This document shows positions 24,684-33,315 of a DNA stretch of 64,000 nucleotides, in pieces. Under the pieces are notes generated by a model. That model saw nothing but the letters and a program-made list of their open reading frames with translations, did no database searches and had not been told where the DNA came from. This DNA is from JAEUNJ01 sp052035955. GTDB taxonomy: Bacteria; Pseudomonadota; Gammaproteobacteria; Burkholderiales; Rhodocyclaceae. Location of the stretch: NCBI GenBank assembly GCA_052035955.1, contig JBPOHD010000041.1, forward strand, positions 8,652 through 72,651. The letters run 5' to 3'. A program made the translations under genes and the position numbers. Each line of letters starts with the position of its first letter. Positions within the stretch are counted from its first letter, which is position 1.

Positions 24684-25466
24684 ATGGCTCTCAGCATAGA
24701 AACCTGCGCCGCGCAGCATATCGGCGACCGGAAGGAACAGCAGGACCGGGTCGGCATCTTCGCCCACCCCACCCGCCGGGGCCTGCTGCTGGCGGTCCTG
24801 GCCGACGGCATGGGAGGGCATACCGGCGGCGCCCTGGCGGCGGAGCAGGTGGTTCATTCCTCCCGCAACAACTTCGACGGCTTCGGCATCGCCGAGCAAC
24901 CGCGGGACATGCTGGCGGCCTCCATCCGCGACGGCCACGATGGCATCAAGCTGACCCGATACACCAGCGAACAGGACCCCCACAGCACTGCCTGCGTGCT
25001 GGTCCTGCAACCGGGGCGGGCCGATTGGGCCCACTGCGGCGATTCCCGCATCTACCATTTCCGGGACGGGCAGCTGATTGCCCGGACCCAGGACCACTCC
25101 TACGTGGGTGACCTGATCCGCAAGGGTTATCTGACGGAGGAACAGGCCGAGAAGCACCCGAACAAGAACATCCTGCTTTCCTGCCTGGGCGAACCGGAGC
25201 CGCCGCAGATCGATTTCGGGGAAACGGCGCCTTTGGTGGCGGGGGACTGCTTCCTGCTGTGTTCCGACGGCCTGTGGGCCTATTTCTCCGTGGATGAGAT
25301 TTCCCGCGTCGTGACCGAGTTCCCGCCCCGCCAGGCGGCCGAGATCTTCATCAATACGGCCCGTGACCGGGCCCAGGGCCGCGGTGACAACTGTTCGCTG
25401 GCGATCGTCCGGCTCAAGGAAGTCGAGAAGCCGCCGGCGCCGGCCGTCGGCCGCAAGACCTCCTGA
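24684..25466 (+). CDS. PP2C-type serine/threonine protein phosphatase
   Basis: The 260-aa cytoplasmic phosphatase carries the PP2C metal-binding motifs: GDRKEQQDRVGIF (N-terminal Asp), VLADGMGGHTGG (about residues 38-49), WAHCGDSRIYHFRDG (about 113) and CLLCSDGLW plus GRGDNCSLAIV at the end. It is of the Stp/PrpC size and would reverse phosphorylation by a Hanks-type kinase, but no kinase gene adjoins it. It stands alone between the aldehyde dehydrogenase gene and the convergent corA. The ATG is supported by the conserved start of the domain rather than by a ribosome binding site. Confidence 0.92.
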   Translation: MALSIETCAAQHIGDRKEQQDRVGIFAHPTRRGLLLAVLADGMGGHTGGALAAEQVVHSSRNNFDGFGIAEQPRDMLAASIRDGHDGIKLTRYTSEQDPHSTACVLVLQPGRADWAHCGDSRIYHFRDGQLIARTQDHSYVGDLIRKGYLTEEQAEKHPNKNILLSCLGEPEPPQIDFGETAPLVAGDCFLLCSDGLWAYFSVDEISRVVTEFPPRQAAEIFINTARDRAQGRGDNCSLAIVRLKEVEKPPAPAVGRKTS

Positions 25467-25520
25467 CCCTGCCGTCGCCCGTCGGCACCGGCGGCCGAGG
25501 CCCGGCCCGGGCGGCGTTGC

Positions 25521-26585
25521 TCATTGCAGCCACTTTCGCCGCCAGAACAGGGTGGCGAACGTGGTGGCGATGACCGCCATGCCCCCCAGGGCGAAATAGA
25601 AGCCGTTGGCGAGGTCGAGCAGGGGCATGGCCTTGAAGTTCATGCCGAAGATTCCCGTGATCAGCGTTGCCGGCATGAAGATCACCGCGATCACGGTCAG
25701 AACCCGCACCTCCTGGTTCACACGGTTGCTGATGGCCGAGAGGTAGACGTCCAGCAGGCCGGCGATCAGGTCCCGGATTCCCTCCAGGGACTCGATGACA
25801 TGCACGGTGTGGTCGTAGACGTCCCGCAGGTAGGGGAGAGTCTCGGGCTGGAAGAAGGTCGTATCGGCGCGGGCCAGCGTATTCACCACCTCCCTCAGGG
25901 GCCAGACCGCCCGCCGCAGGATCAGCGCATCCCGCTTCAACTGGTGCAGGACCTGCAATTGCCCGGCCCGGGCCTGGGCGAGCAGGGCGTCCTCCAGTTG
26001 TTCCGTGCGTTCCCCTATCTGTTCGAGCACCGAGAAATAGCGGTCCACCAGGGTGTCCAGCAGCGAGTAGGCGAGGTAGTCCGTGCCCAGGCGGCGAATC
26101 TGGCCCCGGTCCTGGCGCAGGCGGTCGCGGACCGGCCCGAAGGAGCCTGTCGGCCGCTCCTGGAACGTCAGCACGAAACTGCGCCCGAGGATGATGCTGA
26201 CCTGCTCCGAGGACATGGCCATGGCAGCCGGGTCGTAGTCGAAGAAGCGGGCAACGATGTAGAGGTAATCGCCGTAATCGTCCACCTTGGGGCGCTGGTC
26301 GGTGTTGAGGATGTCCTCCAGGACCAGCGGGTGCAGGTGGAAGCGATTGCCGATCTCCGTCATGACTTCCGGTTCGTGAAGGCCATGAAGGTTCAACCAG
26401 AGTTTGGGTAGCCGGGGCCGGTAGGCCTGGGCCTCGGCAAGGCTGGAAAAAAGTGTTTCCACCAAGTCTCCGGCATCGTATTCCATCAGCGATATGGCCG
26501 GGTGGTCCGTCTTCCTTTCACCGAGGTGGACGAGGCTGCCGGGAGGCAGGCCGGCCTTGCTGGAACGCCGTTTGTGTCTGGCCAT
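25521..26585 (-). CDS. corA: CorA-family magnesium/divalent cation transporter
   Basis: The 354-aa protein has a large N-terminal cytoplasmic domain and two transmembrane helices at the end. The pore signature GMN is present (ITGIFGMNFKAMPLLD, about residue 314), followed by the second helix and a basic C-terminus (WRRKWLQ). The start at 26585 (MARHKRRSSKAG) is chosen over an upstream ATG at 26681, which would extend through the divergent promoter region. CorA moves Mg2+, Co2+ and Ni2+ down the membrane potential. It is convergent with the PP2C gene and divergent from pntA. The signature and length are normal. Confidence 0.92.
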   Translation of the reverse strand: MARHKRRSSKAGLPPGSLVHLGERKTDHPAISLMEYDAGDLVETLFSSLAEAQAYRPRLPKLWLNLHGLHEPEVMTEIGNRFHLHPLVLEDILNTDQRPKVDDYGDYLYIVARFFDYDPAAMAMSSEQVSIILGRSFVLTFQERPTGSFGPVRDRLRQDRGQIRRLGTDYLAYSLLDTLVDRYFSVLEQIGERTEQLEDALLAQARAGQLQVLHQLKRDALILRRAVWPLREVVNTLARADTTFFQPETLPYLRDVYDHTVHVIESLEGIRDLIAGLLDVYLSAISNRVNQEVRVLTVIAVIFMPATLITGIFGMNFKAMPLLDLANGFYFALGGMAVIATTFATLFWRRKWLQ

Positions 26586-26601
26586 GGGGTACCGCGCTTT
26601 C

Positions 26602-26631
26602 TTCAAAAAAAGGCCTGATTTTGGGTATGAT
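26602..26631 (+). promoter_or_regulatory. Candidate sigma-70 promoter for pntAB
   Basis: TTCAAA at 26602-26607 and TATGAT at 26626-26631 are spaced 18 bp and face pntA, giving a leader of roughly 95 bases. The -10 is close to consensus and the -35 is weak. The interval is the only AT-richer patch in the corA/pntA divergent region apart from ACTATATAAC near 26694. Confidence 0.35.
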
Positions 26632-26731
26632 CGCCCGGTTCGGTCGCCGCCGGCCAGCCTTCGCGCGCGGTTCGCGGCCATTTAACCGGTTCCACTATAT
26701 AACCCGATCCAGACAAATCCCAGGGGGTCAG

Positions 26732-28318
26732 ATGTCCGCCACCATCGGTATTCCACGCGAGATTTTTCCCGGCGAAAAGCGTGTCGCCACCGTTCCCGAC
26801 GTCGTCGAGAAACTGATCAAGCTGGGTTTCCGCGTCAGGGTGGAAAGCGGCGCCGGCGAGGCGGCGAACTTTGCGGACGACACCTACCGGGCCGCCGGGG
26901 CCGACATCGCATCCGGCGCGGCCGATTTGTGGGCGAACTCGGACATCGTCCTCAAGGTGCGGCCGCCCAGCACCGAGGAAGTCGCCCTGATGCGCGAGGG
27001 CGGCACCCTGATTTCCTTCGTCTGGCCGGCCCAGAATCCGGAACTGATGCAGCAATTGGCGGCCAGGAAGGCCACGGTCCTGGCCATCGATTCGCTGCCG
27101 CGGCAGCTTTCGCGCGCCCAGAAGATGGATGCGCTGACCTCCCAGGCCGGTGTTGCCGGCTATCGTGCCGTGATCGAGGCCGCCCACGCCTTCGTCCGCT
27201 TCTTCACCGGCCAGATCACGTCGGCGGGCAAGGTTCCGCCGGCCAAGCTCTTCATCGCCGGGGCCGGCGTGGCGGGCCTGGCGGCGATCGGCACTGCCGC
27301 CGGCCTGGGCGCCATCGTGCGGGCCAACGACACCCGCGCCGAGGTGGCCGACCAGGTCGTGTCCCTGGGCGGCGAGTTCGTGAAGGTCGAGTACGAGGAA
27401 GAGGGTTCCGGCGGCGGCGGCTACGCCAAGGTCATGAGCGAGGGTTTCCAGCAGGCCCAGCGGGAGATGTACGCCAAGCAGGCCCGGGAGGTGGACATCA
27501 TCATCACCACCGCCCTGATCCCCGGAAAGCCGGCGCCCAGGCTGATCACGGCCGAGATGGTGCAGAGCATGAAGCCGGGCAGCGTCATCGTCGACATGGC
27601 GGCCGAGCAGGGCGGCAACTGCGAGCTGACAGAACCCGGCAAGGCGGTGGTCAGGCACGGCGTCACCATCGTCGGCTACACCGACCTGGTGGGCCGGCTG
27701 GCCAAGCAGTCCTCGACCCTCTACGGCACGAACCTGTTGCGCCTGACCGAGGAACTGTGCAAGACCAAGGATGGCGTCATCGACGTCAACATGGAGGACG
27801 ACGCGATCCGCGGCCTGACGGTGATCAAGGAAGGCAGCATCACCTGGCCGCCGCCGCCGCCCAAGCTGCCGGCGGCAGCGCCCCAGGCGGCCAAGCCCGC
27901 GGCTCCGCCGCCGGCCCCGAAGGGGCATGGCCACGGGGCGGGTGAGCCCATGTCGGCGGGCAGCCTGGCCATGGTCTTCGGCATCGGGGCCCTGGCCTTC
28001 TGGTTCGTCGGCGCCTTTGCGCCGGCCGCCTTCCTGAGCCATTTCACCGTCTTCGTGCTGGCCTGCTTCGTTGGCTACATGGTGATCTGGAACGTGACGC
28101 CGGCCTTGCATACCCCCCTGATGAGCGTCACCAACGCCATTTCGAGCATCATCGCCATCGGCGCCCTGATCCAGATCGCGCCGCCGGAAAGCGGCACCGG
28201 CGGCCGTCCCGACGAGTGGATCCGCTGGCTGGCCGTCGTCGGCATCGCCCTCACCACCATCAACATGTTCGGCGGCTTCGCGGTGACGCGGCGCATGCTG
28301 GCCATGTTCCGCAAGTGA
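26732..28318 (+). CDS. pntA: NAD(P) transhydrogenase subunit alpha (full-length PntA)
   Basis: The 528-aa protein couples hydride transfer between NAD(H) and NADP(H) to proton translocation, together with PntB. The NAD(H)-binding domain I is at residues 1-380 (IGIPREIFPGEKRVATVP start; LFIAGAGVAGLAAIGTAAGLG Rossmann loop near 175). A Pro/Ala-rich linker with GHGHG follows, then about four membrane helices (from SLAMVFGIGALAFWFVG). In many alphaproteobacteria this protein is split into PntAA and PntAB; here it is one chain, as in E. coli. The start is set by CAGGGGG six bases before the ATG. pntB follows after 16 bp. Confidence 0.95.
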   Translation: MSATIGIPREIFPGEKRVATVPDVVEKLIKLGFRVRVESGAGEAANFADDTYRAAGADIASGAADLWANSDIVLKVRPPSTEEVALMREGGTLISFVWPAQNPELMQQLAARKATVLAIDSLPRQLSRAQKMDALTSQAGVAGYRAVIEAAHAFVRFFTGQITSAGKVPPAKLFIAGAGVAGLAAIGTAAGLGAIVRANDTRAEVADQVVSLGGEFVKVEYEEEGSGGGGYAKVMSEGFQQAQREMYAKQAREVDIIITTALIPGKPAPRLITAEMVQSMKPGSVIVDMAAEQGGNCELTEPGKAVVRHGVTIVGYTDLVGRLAKQSSTLYGTNLLRLTEELCKTKDGVIDVNMEDDAIRGLTVIKEGSITWPPPPPKLPAAAPQAAKPAAPPPAPKGHGHGAGEPMSAGSLAMVFGIGALAFWFVGAFAPAAFLSHFTVFVLACFVGYMVIWNVTPALHTPLMSVTNAISSIIAIGALIQIAPPESGTGGRPDEWIRWLAVVGIALTTINMFGGFAVTRRMLAMFRK

Positions 28319-28334
28319 CCGGAGGAGTACGGAC

Positions 28335-29744
28335 ATGACTTCCAGCCTCGCCACCGTCTCCTACATCGGTGCCATCATCCTCTTCATCCTCAGCCTGGGC
28401 GGGCTTTCCAATCCGGAAACCTCCCGCCGCGGCAACCTCTACGGCATCATCGGCATGGCCATCGCCGTGCTGGCCACCATCCTCGGCCCCAGCGTCACGG
28501 CTGCCGGCATCCCCTGGATCGTTGGTGCCATGGTGGTCGGCGGCAGCATCGGCCTCTACGCGGCGCGCACCGTTCAGATGACGCAGATGCCCGAACTGGT
28601 CGCGCTGATGCACAGCCTCGTGGGCCTCGCCGCCTGCCTGGTGGGCTTCGCCAGCTACATCGACACCTCGTCGCCGCTGCAGGGCGCCGAGAAGACCATC
28701 CACGAAATCGAGATCTACATCGGCATCCTGATCGGCGCCATCACCTTCTCAGGCTCGGTGATCGCCTTCGGCAAGCTCTCGGGAAAGATTGGCGGCAAGC
28801 CCATGCTGCTCCCGGGCCGGCACTGGATCAACCTCGTCGGCCTGCTGGTCGTGGTCTGGTATGGCCGTGAGTTCATCAACGCCCACGATATGGCCTCAGG
28901 GATGGTGCCGCTGATCGTGATGACCGTGATCTCGCTGCTCTTCGGCATCCACATGGTCATGGCCATCGGCGGCGCCGACATGCCGGTCGTCGTCTCTATG
29001 CTCAACAGCTACTCCGGCTGGGCGGCGGCGGCCACCGGCTTCATGCTCTCCAACGACCTGCTGATCGTGACCGGCGCCCTCGTCGGCTCCTCCGGCGCCA
29101 TCCTGTCCTACATCATGTGCCGTGCCATGAACCGCAACTTCATCAGCGTCATCGCGGGCGGCTTCGGGACCGGCGGCGGCGCGGCCCCGGCAGCGGGCGG
29201 CGCCCAGCCGGCCGGCGAGGTCACGCCGATCAGCGCGGTCGAGACTGCGGAGCTGCTGCGGGAAGCCAAGAACGTGATCATCGTCCCCGGTTACGGCATG
29301 GCCGTGGCCCAGGCCCAGCACACGGTGTTCGAGATCACCAAGCACTTGCGGGAAAAGGGCGTGAATGTGCGCTTCGGCATCCACCCCGTGGCTGGCCGCA
29401 TGCCCGGGCACATGAACGTGCTGCTCGCCGAGGCCAAGGTGCCCTACGACATCGTGATGGAGATGGACGAGATCAACGAGGACTTCCCCGACACGGACGT
29501 CTCCATGGTCATCGGCGCCAACGACATCGTCAATCCCGCGGCCCAGGACGACCCGACCAGCCCCATCGCCGGCATGCCGGTGCTGGAGGTCTGGAAAGCC
29601 AGGACCTCGATCGTGATGAAGCGGTCCATGGCATCGGGCTACGCGGGCGTCGACAATCCGCTCTTCTACAAGGACAACAACCGCATGTTGTTCGGCGACG
29701 CGAAGAAGATGCTCGACGAAGTCTTGGCGGCACTTAGGGCCTGA
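28335..29744 (+). CDS. pntB: NAD(P) transhydrogenase subunit beta
   Basis: The 469-aa protein has about eight or nine membrane helices (residues 1-260, including GGADMPVVVSMLNSYSGWAAA) and the cytoplasmic NADP(H)-binding domain III after residue 290. Domain III shows VIIVPGYGMAVAQAQH, GIHPVAGRMPGHMNVLLAEA, VIGANDIVNPAAQDDP and VMKRSMASGYAGVDNPLFY, all hallmark motifs. With PntA it makes NADPH using the proton gradient. A GGAGGAG-like ribosome binding site lies ahead of the ATG. The pair is transcribed as one unit, and hairpins follow the stop. Confidence 0.96.
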   Translation: MTSSLATVSYIGAIILFILSLGGLSNPETSRRGNLYGIIGMAIAVLATILGPSVTAAGIPWIVGAMVVGGSIGLYAARTVQMTQMPELVALMHSLVGLAACLVGFASYIDTSSPLQGAEKTIHEIEIYIGILIGAITFSGSVIAFGKLSGKIGGKPMLLPGRHWINLVGLLVVVWYGREFINAHDMASGMVPLIVMTVISLLFGIHMVMAIGGADMPVVVSMLNSYSGWAAAATGFMLSNDLLIVTGALVGSSGAILSYIMCRAMNRNFISVIAGGFGTGGGAAPAAGGAQPAGEVTPISAVETAELLREAKNVIIVPGYGMAVAQAQHTVFEITKHLREKGVNVRFGIHPVAGRMPGHMNVLLAEAKVPYDIVMEMDEINEDFPDTDVSMVIGANDIVNPAAQDDPTSPIAGMPVLEVWKARTSIVMKRSMASGYAGVDNPLFYKDNNRMLFGDAKKMLDEVLAALRA

Positions 29745-29756
29745 GGTTCCGGGGCT

Positions 29757-29853
29757 GCGTTTCGTGGGAAGGTCCTGCGAAACGCTCGCGCCCTGTAGGC
29801 AGGGGCCTTGACCGGCCCCGGCGACTTTTTCGCGCCGTGACTTTTTCACGGCG
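29757..29853. terminator. Cluster of inverted repeats after pntB
   Basis: Three stems are visible: GCGTTTCG...CGAAACGC at about 29757-29792, GGGGCC-TTGACC-GGCCCC at 29802-29819 followed by GGCGACTTTTT, and CGCCGTGA-CTTTT-TCACGGCG at 29833-29853. The middle one, with a T run ten bases later, is the best candidate for the end of pntAB transcripts. The last is a perfect 8-bp stem without its own T tail and may act in either direction. The rest of 29745-29968 shows nothing else definite. Confidence 0.5.
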
Positions 29854-29968
29854 TTAGGCCATTCGGACTATTGGCCGTTCTGGCTGCCCCCTCGAGAATT
29901 CGATCCGTCGGAATTGACCGACCTGTTCCCGGTCCCCTGACAAATCATCCATCTCGAGAGGTCATGAA

Positions 29969-30805
29969 ATGAAAATGAAACTCCTTGCTGCTTCCCTGGC
30001 CCTGGCCGGCAGCAGCGCCGTTTTCGCGGCGGACATCACCCTGACCGGCGACTACATCACCCTGGGCATCAGCAATGGCGGACAGTTCATCAACCACAGT
30101 ACCGGCACGGGCCTCGTCTTCGGTGGTTCGGATTTCATGCAGCCGGGTACCCCCTTCGCCTTCTACGCCATCGGTGCGGGCGGCTCCTTCGACGTCGCCG
30201 GCGGATACAGCTACGGCAACAACCCCTTCGGCGTGACGACGACCGACCTGTCCGGTGCCGCCGGATTCCCGATGGCGGTGAGCTCCAAGGGCACGGCCTA
30301 CGGGCTGACGTTCCAGCAGAACGTCTATTTCGACCAGGCCGAGAAGACCGTCCACGTGGACGTGACCTTCAAGAACAAGACGACAAAGACGATCTCCAAC
30401 GTCGTCTATGCGGCGGGCTTCGATCCTGACCAGGGCATCGCCACCGGCCACGGCTTCTACACGACCAACACGGTCAATGGCGGGCCCAAGGCCAGCGTCA
30501 CCGCCGTCGCCCTGAATGGCCTGAGCATCACCATGTCGGACGTCGGCAGCTTTTCCAACTCGGTGGCCAGCGTCTCCTCCTGGGATTCCAACCCCTACAA
30601 CCTGCTGTCCGGCATGAACGTCGGCAACGGCGACAACACCATCGCCCTGGCCTACCGGTTGGGCGACATCGGTGCGGGGAAGCAGGCGACGGTCAGCTAC
30701 GTCTACGACCTCGCGGCTCCGGTGCCGGAGCCGGAGACCTATGCCATGTTCCTGGCCGGCCTGGGCCTGATGGGTGCCATCGCCCGTCGTCGCACCCGCG
30801 CCTGA
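29969..30805 (+). CDS. PEP-CTERM sorted extracellular protein
   Basis: The 278-aa protein starts with a signal peptide (MKMKLLAASLALAGSSAVFAA) and ends with a PEP-CTERM sorting signal: VPEPETYAMFLAGLGLMG and then ARRRTRA, i.e. Pro-Glu-Pro, a hydrophobic helix and a basic cluster. Such proteins are recognised by exosortase (EpsH/XrtB-like) and exported with exopolysaccharide. The middle is rich in Gly, Ser, Thr and aromatic residues and looks like a beta-sandwich; no catalytic motif seen. The exosortase locus is not in the window. A strong terminator follows 20 bp after the stop. Confidence 0.9.
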   Translation: MKMKLLAASLALAGSSAVFAADITLTGDYITLGISNGGQFINHSTGTGLVFGGSDFMQPGTPFAFYAIGAGGSFDVAGGYSYGNNPFGVTTTDLSGAAGFPMAVSSKGTAYGLTFQQNVYFDQAEKTVHVDVTFKNKTTKTISNVVYAAGFDPDQGIATGHGFYTTNTVNGGPKASVTAVALNGLSITMSDVGSFSNSVASVSSWDSNPYNLLSGMNVGNGDNTIALAYRLGDIGAGKQATVSYVYDLAAPVPEPETYAMFLAGLGLMGAIARRRTRA

Positions 30806-30824
30806 GTTTCACCCGGCGCATGCG

Positions 30825-30848
30825 AAAGGGGGCCTCGGCCCCCTTTTT
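30825..30848 (+). terminator. Rho-independent terminator after the PEP-CTERM gene
   Basis: AAAGGGGG-CCTCGG-CCCCCTTTTT: a five-to-seven base-pair all-GC stem followed directly by five T. It ends the PEP-CTERM transcript, and its A-run on the other side could also serve the convergent FAH-family gene ending at 30870. Confidence 0.85.
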
Positions 30849-30869
30849 CGTGCACCTCGTGGGTGGTGA

Positions 30870-31706
30870 TCAGGCCGCCTGGACCACCTGCCGCTGCTCT
30901 CCGAGCCCTTCGACGCCCAGGGTCACCACGTCCCCCACCTGCAGGAAACGGCCGCGGGCCATGCCGACGCCCGGCGGTGTGCCGGTGACGATCAGGTCGC
31001 CGGGATTCAGGGTCATGAAGCGGGACACGTAGCTCACCAGTTCCGCGACGGGGAAGATCATCTCGGCGGTCGAGCTGTCCTGCATCCGCTCCCCATTGAC
31101 GGCGAGCCAGAGTTTCAGGTTCTGCGGGTCCGGCACTTCGTCGCGGGTCACGAGCCAGGGGCCGATGGGGCCGAAGCTGTCGCAACCCTTGCCCTTGTCC
31201 CACTGGCCGCCCATCTCGAGCTGGAAAGCCCGTTCGGAGACATCGTTGAAGGTGCAGTAGCCGGCCACGTAGTCCAGGCCCCGGGCGGCGTCCACGCGGC
31301 GCGCCTCGCGCCCGATGACCACCCCCAGTTCCACCTCCCAGTCCATCTTGGCGGAGCCCGGAGGCTTGAGGAGGGGATCGAAGGGACCGTTGATGCAGGT
31401 GGTCGCCTTCATGAAGATCACCGGCTCCTTGGGGATCGGCATGTTGGACTCGCGGGCGTGGTCCCGGTAGTTGAGGCCGATGGCGACGATCTTGGAAATG
31501 CCCGCATACGGGACGCCCAGCCGCGGCTTGCCGCGCACCTTGGGCAACGACTCAGGGTTCAGCTCTTGGAGGCGGCGCAGGCCCGCCGGAGAGATCTCGT
31601 CCCAGCCGAGGCAGGACACGATGCCCGACAAATCCCGGAGCGCGCCCTGGCCGTCGAGCAGGCCGGGCTTCTCGCGACCGCGCGCACCGAATCGAACCAG
31701 TTTCAT
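30870..31706 (-). CDS. Fumarylacetoacetate hydrolase family protein
   Basis: The 278-aa protein has the FAH fold: IVAIGLNYRDHARESNMPIP, FMKATTCINGPFDPL, then the metal-binding acidic residues in DWEVELGVVIG, and CDSFGPIGPWLVT plus GDLIVTGTPPGVG. Members of this length cleave C-C bonds of acyl-pyruvates or are annotated (often wrongly) as ureidoglycolate lyase, so the substrate is open. It is cytoplasmic. It lies downstream of rhlE with 12 bp between, and may be read from the same transcript although the functions look unrelated. Confidence 0.87.
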   Translation of the reverse strand: MKLVRFGARGREKPGLLDGQGALRDLSGIVSCLGWDEISPAGLRRLQELNPESLPKVRGKPRLGVPYAGISKIVAIGLNYRDHARESNMPIPKEPVIFMKATTCINGPFDPLLKPPGSAKMDWEVELGVVIGREARRVDAARGLDYVAGYCTFNDVSERAFQLEMGGQWDKGKGCDSFGPIGPWLVTRDEVPDPQNLKLWLAVNGERMQDSSTAEMIFPVAELVSYVSRFMTLNPGDLIVTGTPPGVGMARGRFLQVGDVVTLGVEGLGEQRQVVQAA

Positions 31707-31718
31707 GTGGTTCCCCCT

Positions 31719-33140
31719 TCAGGAATTCTTTTTGCCGAAACCGCCCAGCAGCGCCGCGACCGGCCGCAGGGGCCTGCGCGGCGGCGGTTCGGTTTTCGAT
31801 TCCCCGCCGGTGGCCGTGAACGCGGGTTCGGTGGCTTTTGGTTCGTAGGGCTTGCGGAAGTCGAAGCCGTCCGGCGCCGGGATGTGGGCCACCGGCGGTG
31901 GCAGCTGCACCGGAGACTTCGGGCCATGCCTTTCCCGTTCCCGGTGCTTGTGCCCATGCCCCCCGGCAGCGGCCCGCTCGCGGGGCTCGTCGAAGCCACC
32001 CGTCCGGAAGCCGGGCATCGGCACTTGGTCGATCTTGAACTTGATCAGCTTCTCGATCTCGGCCAGGCGTGGCTTTTCCTCGGGGCTGACCAGGGAGGTC
32101 GCATCGCCGTGCTTTCCGGCCCGGCCCGTGCGGCCGATGCGGTGGATGTAGTCCTCCGCCACGTGGGGCAGTTCGTAATTGATGACGTGGGGCAGGTCGT
32201 CGATGTCGAGCCCCCGGGCAGCCACGTCGGTGGCGACGAGGACCTGGACGGTGCCGGCCTTGAAGGCCTCCAGGGCCTCCGTCCGCTGGGCCTGGCTCTT
32301 GTCGCCGTGGATGGCGGCCGCGTTGACCCCCTGGCGGGTCAGCCAGGTGGCGAGCCGGCTGGTGCCGAACTTGGTGCCGACGAAAACCAGCACCTGCTTG
32401 AGCTCCGCTTCCTTGAGCAGGTGCAGCAGCAGGTAGCGCTTCTGGTCGGACGGCACCATGTGCACCCGGTGGGTGATGGTTTCCGAGACCGTGTTGCGGC
32501 GGGCGACCTCGATGAGCTGCGGGCTCTTCAGCATGGCGTCGGCCAGCTTCTTGATCTCGTCGGAGAAGGTGGCCGAGAACAGCAGGCTCTGGCGCTCCTT
32601 GGGCAGCAGGGCCAGGATGCGCTTGATGTCGGGAATGAAGCCCATGTCCAGCATACGGTCCGCCTCGTCGAGGACCAGCACCTCGACGGCGCCGAAATTG
32701 ACCGTCTTCTGCTGCACGTGGTCGAGCAGCCGGCCCGGCGTGGCGACGACGATTTCCCGGCCTTCCTTCATCTCCGCGACCTGGGGCTTCATGTCCACCC
32801 CGCCGTAGATGCAGGTGGCCCGCAGCGGAACGTGCTTGCCATAGGTCTTGACGCTGTCGAAGACCTGCATGGCCAGTTCCCGCGTCGGGGTCAGGATCAG
32901 GGCGCGCACCGGATGGCGGGCCGGCGACGGCGAGGTGTTGGCGTGGCGGGCCAGGCGTTGCAGCAGGGGCAGGGTGAAGCCCGCCGTCTTGCCGGTGCCG
33001 GTCTGGGCCCCGCCCATGACGTCCTTGCCCGCCAGGACGATGGGAATGGCCTGGGCCTGGATGGGCGTCGGATCGGTGTAGCCGGCTTCGTGGACGGCGC
33101 GCAGCAGTTCGGGCAGCAGCCCGAGTTCGTCGAACTTCAA
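31719..33140 (-). CDS. rhlE: DEAD-box RNA helicase RhlE-type
   Basis: The 473-aa helicase has GAQTGTGKTAGFTLPLL (motif I), LDEADRMLDMGF (DEAD, motif II), LLFSATFS (SAT, motif III) and HRIGRTGRAGKHG (motif VI). The C-terminal tail is basic and proline-rich (HKHRERERHG). It unwinds RNA in ribosome assembly or RNA decay, often at low temperature. The start is taken as TTG at 33140, since AGGAGA lies five bases in front and the protein then begins (M)KFDELGLLPELL, as RhlE proteins do; the upstream ATG at 33305 would add an unrelated 55 residues. Confidence 0.92.
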   Translation of the reverse strand: MKFDELGLLPELLRAVHEAGYTDPTPIQAQAIPIVLAGKDVMGGAQTGTGKTAGFTLPLLQRLARHANTSPSPARHPVRALILTPTRELAMQVFDSVKTYGKHVPLRATCIYGGVDMKPQVAEMKEGREIVVATPGRLLDHVQQKTVNFGAVEVLVLDEADRMLDMGFIPDIKRILALLPKERQSLLFSATFSDEIKKLADAMLKSPQLIEVARRNTVSETITHRVHMVPSDQKRYLLLHLLKEAELKQVLVFVGTKFGTSRLATWLTRQGVNAAAIHGDKSQAQRTEALEAFKAGTVQVLVATDVAARGLDIDDLPHVINYELPHVAEDYIHRIGRTGRAGKHGDATSLVSPEEKPRLAEIEKLIKFKIDQVPMPGFRTGGFDEPRERAAAGGHGHKHRERERHGPKSPVQLPPPVAHIPAPDGFDFRKPYEPKATEPAFTATGGESKTEPPPRRPLRPVAALLGGFGKKNS

Positions 33141-33162
33141 ATGATTCTCCTGAATCGGCCTG

Positions 33163-33174
33163 CCCCACGTGGGG
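33163..33174. promoter_or_regulatory. Perfect 12-bp palindrome CCCCACGTGGGG in the rhlE leader
   Basis: The palindrome lies 23 bp before the rhlE start codon and 12 bp before its ribosome binding site. It could be an operator, or an RNA stem that hides the translation start. I know of no regulator with this exact site in betaproteobacteria. Confidence 0.35.
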
Positions 33175-33315
33175 TACCGGTTCAGGCGGCGATGCCAATG
33201 TATTGGACGGAACTGGCCGGATCGGCCGGGGACGGCGCCAACCGGTGGGACGCCAGTGTGCAATTCTACTTGAATCAAGGGCTTCGCGCCGGAAAGCGCG
33301 TCCACCGCGGTGCGG

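Noticed and set aside
29871..29888. Sigma-54-like GG...GC promoter upstream of the first PEP-CTERM gene
   Set aside because: The GG and GC are 11 bases apart rather than the required 10 and the flanking consensus is poor.
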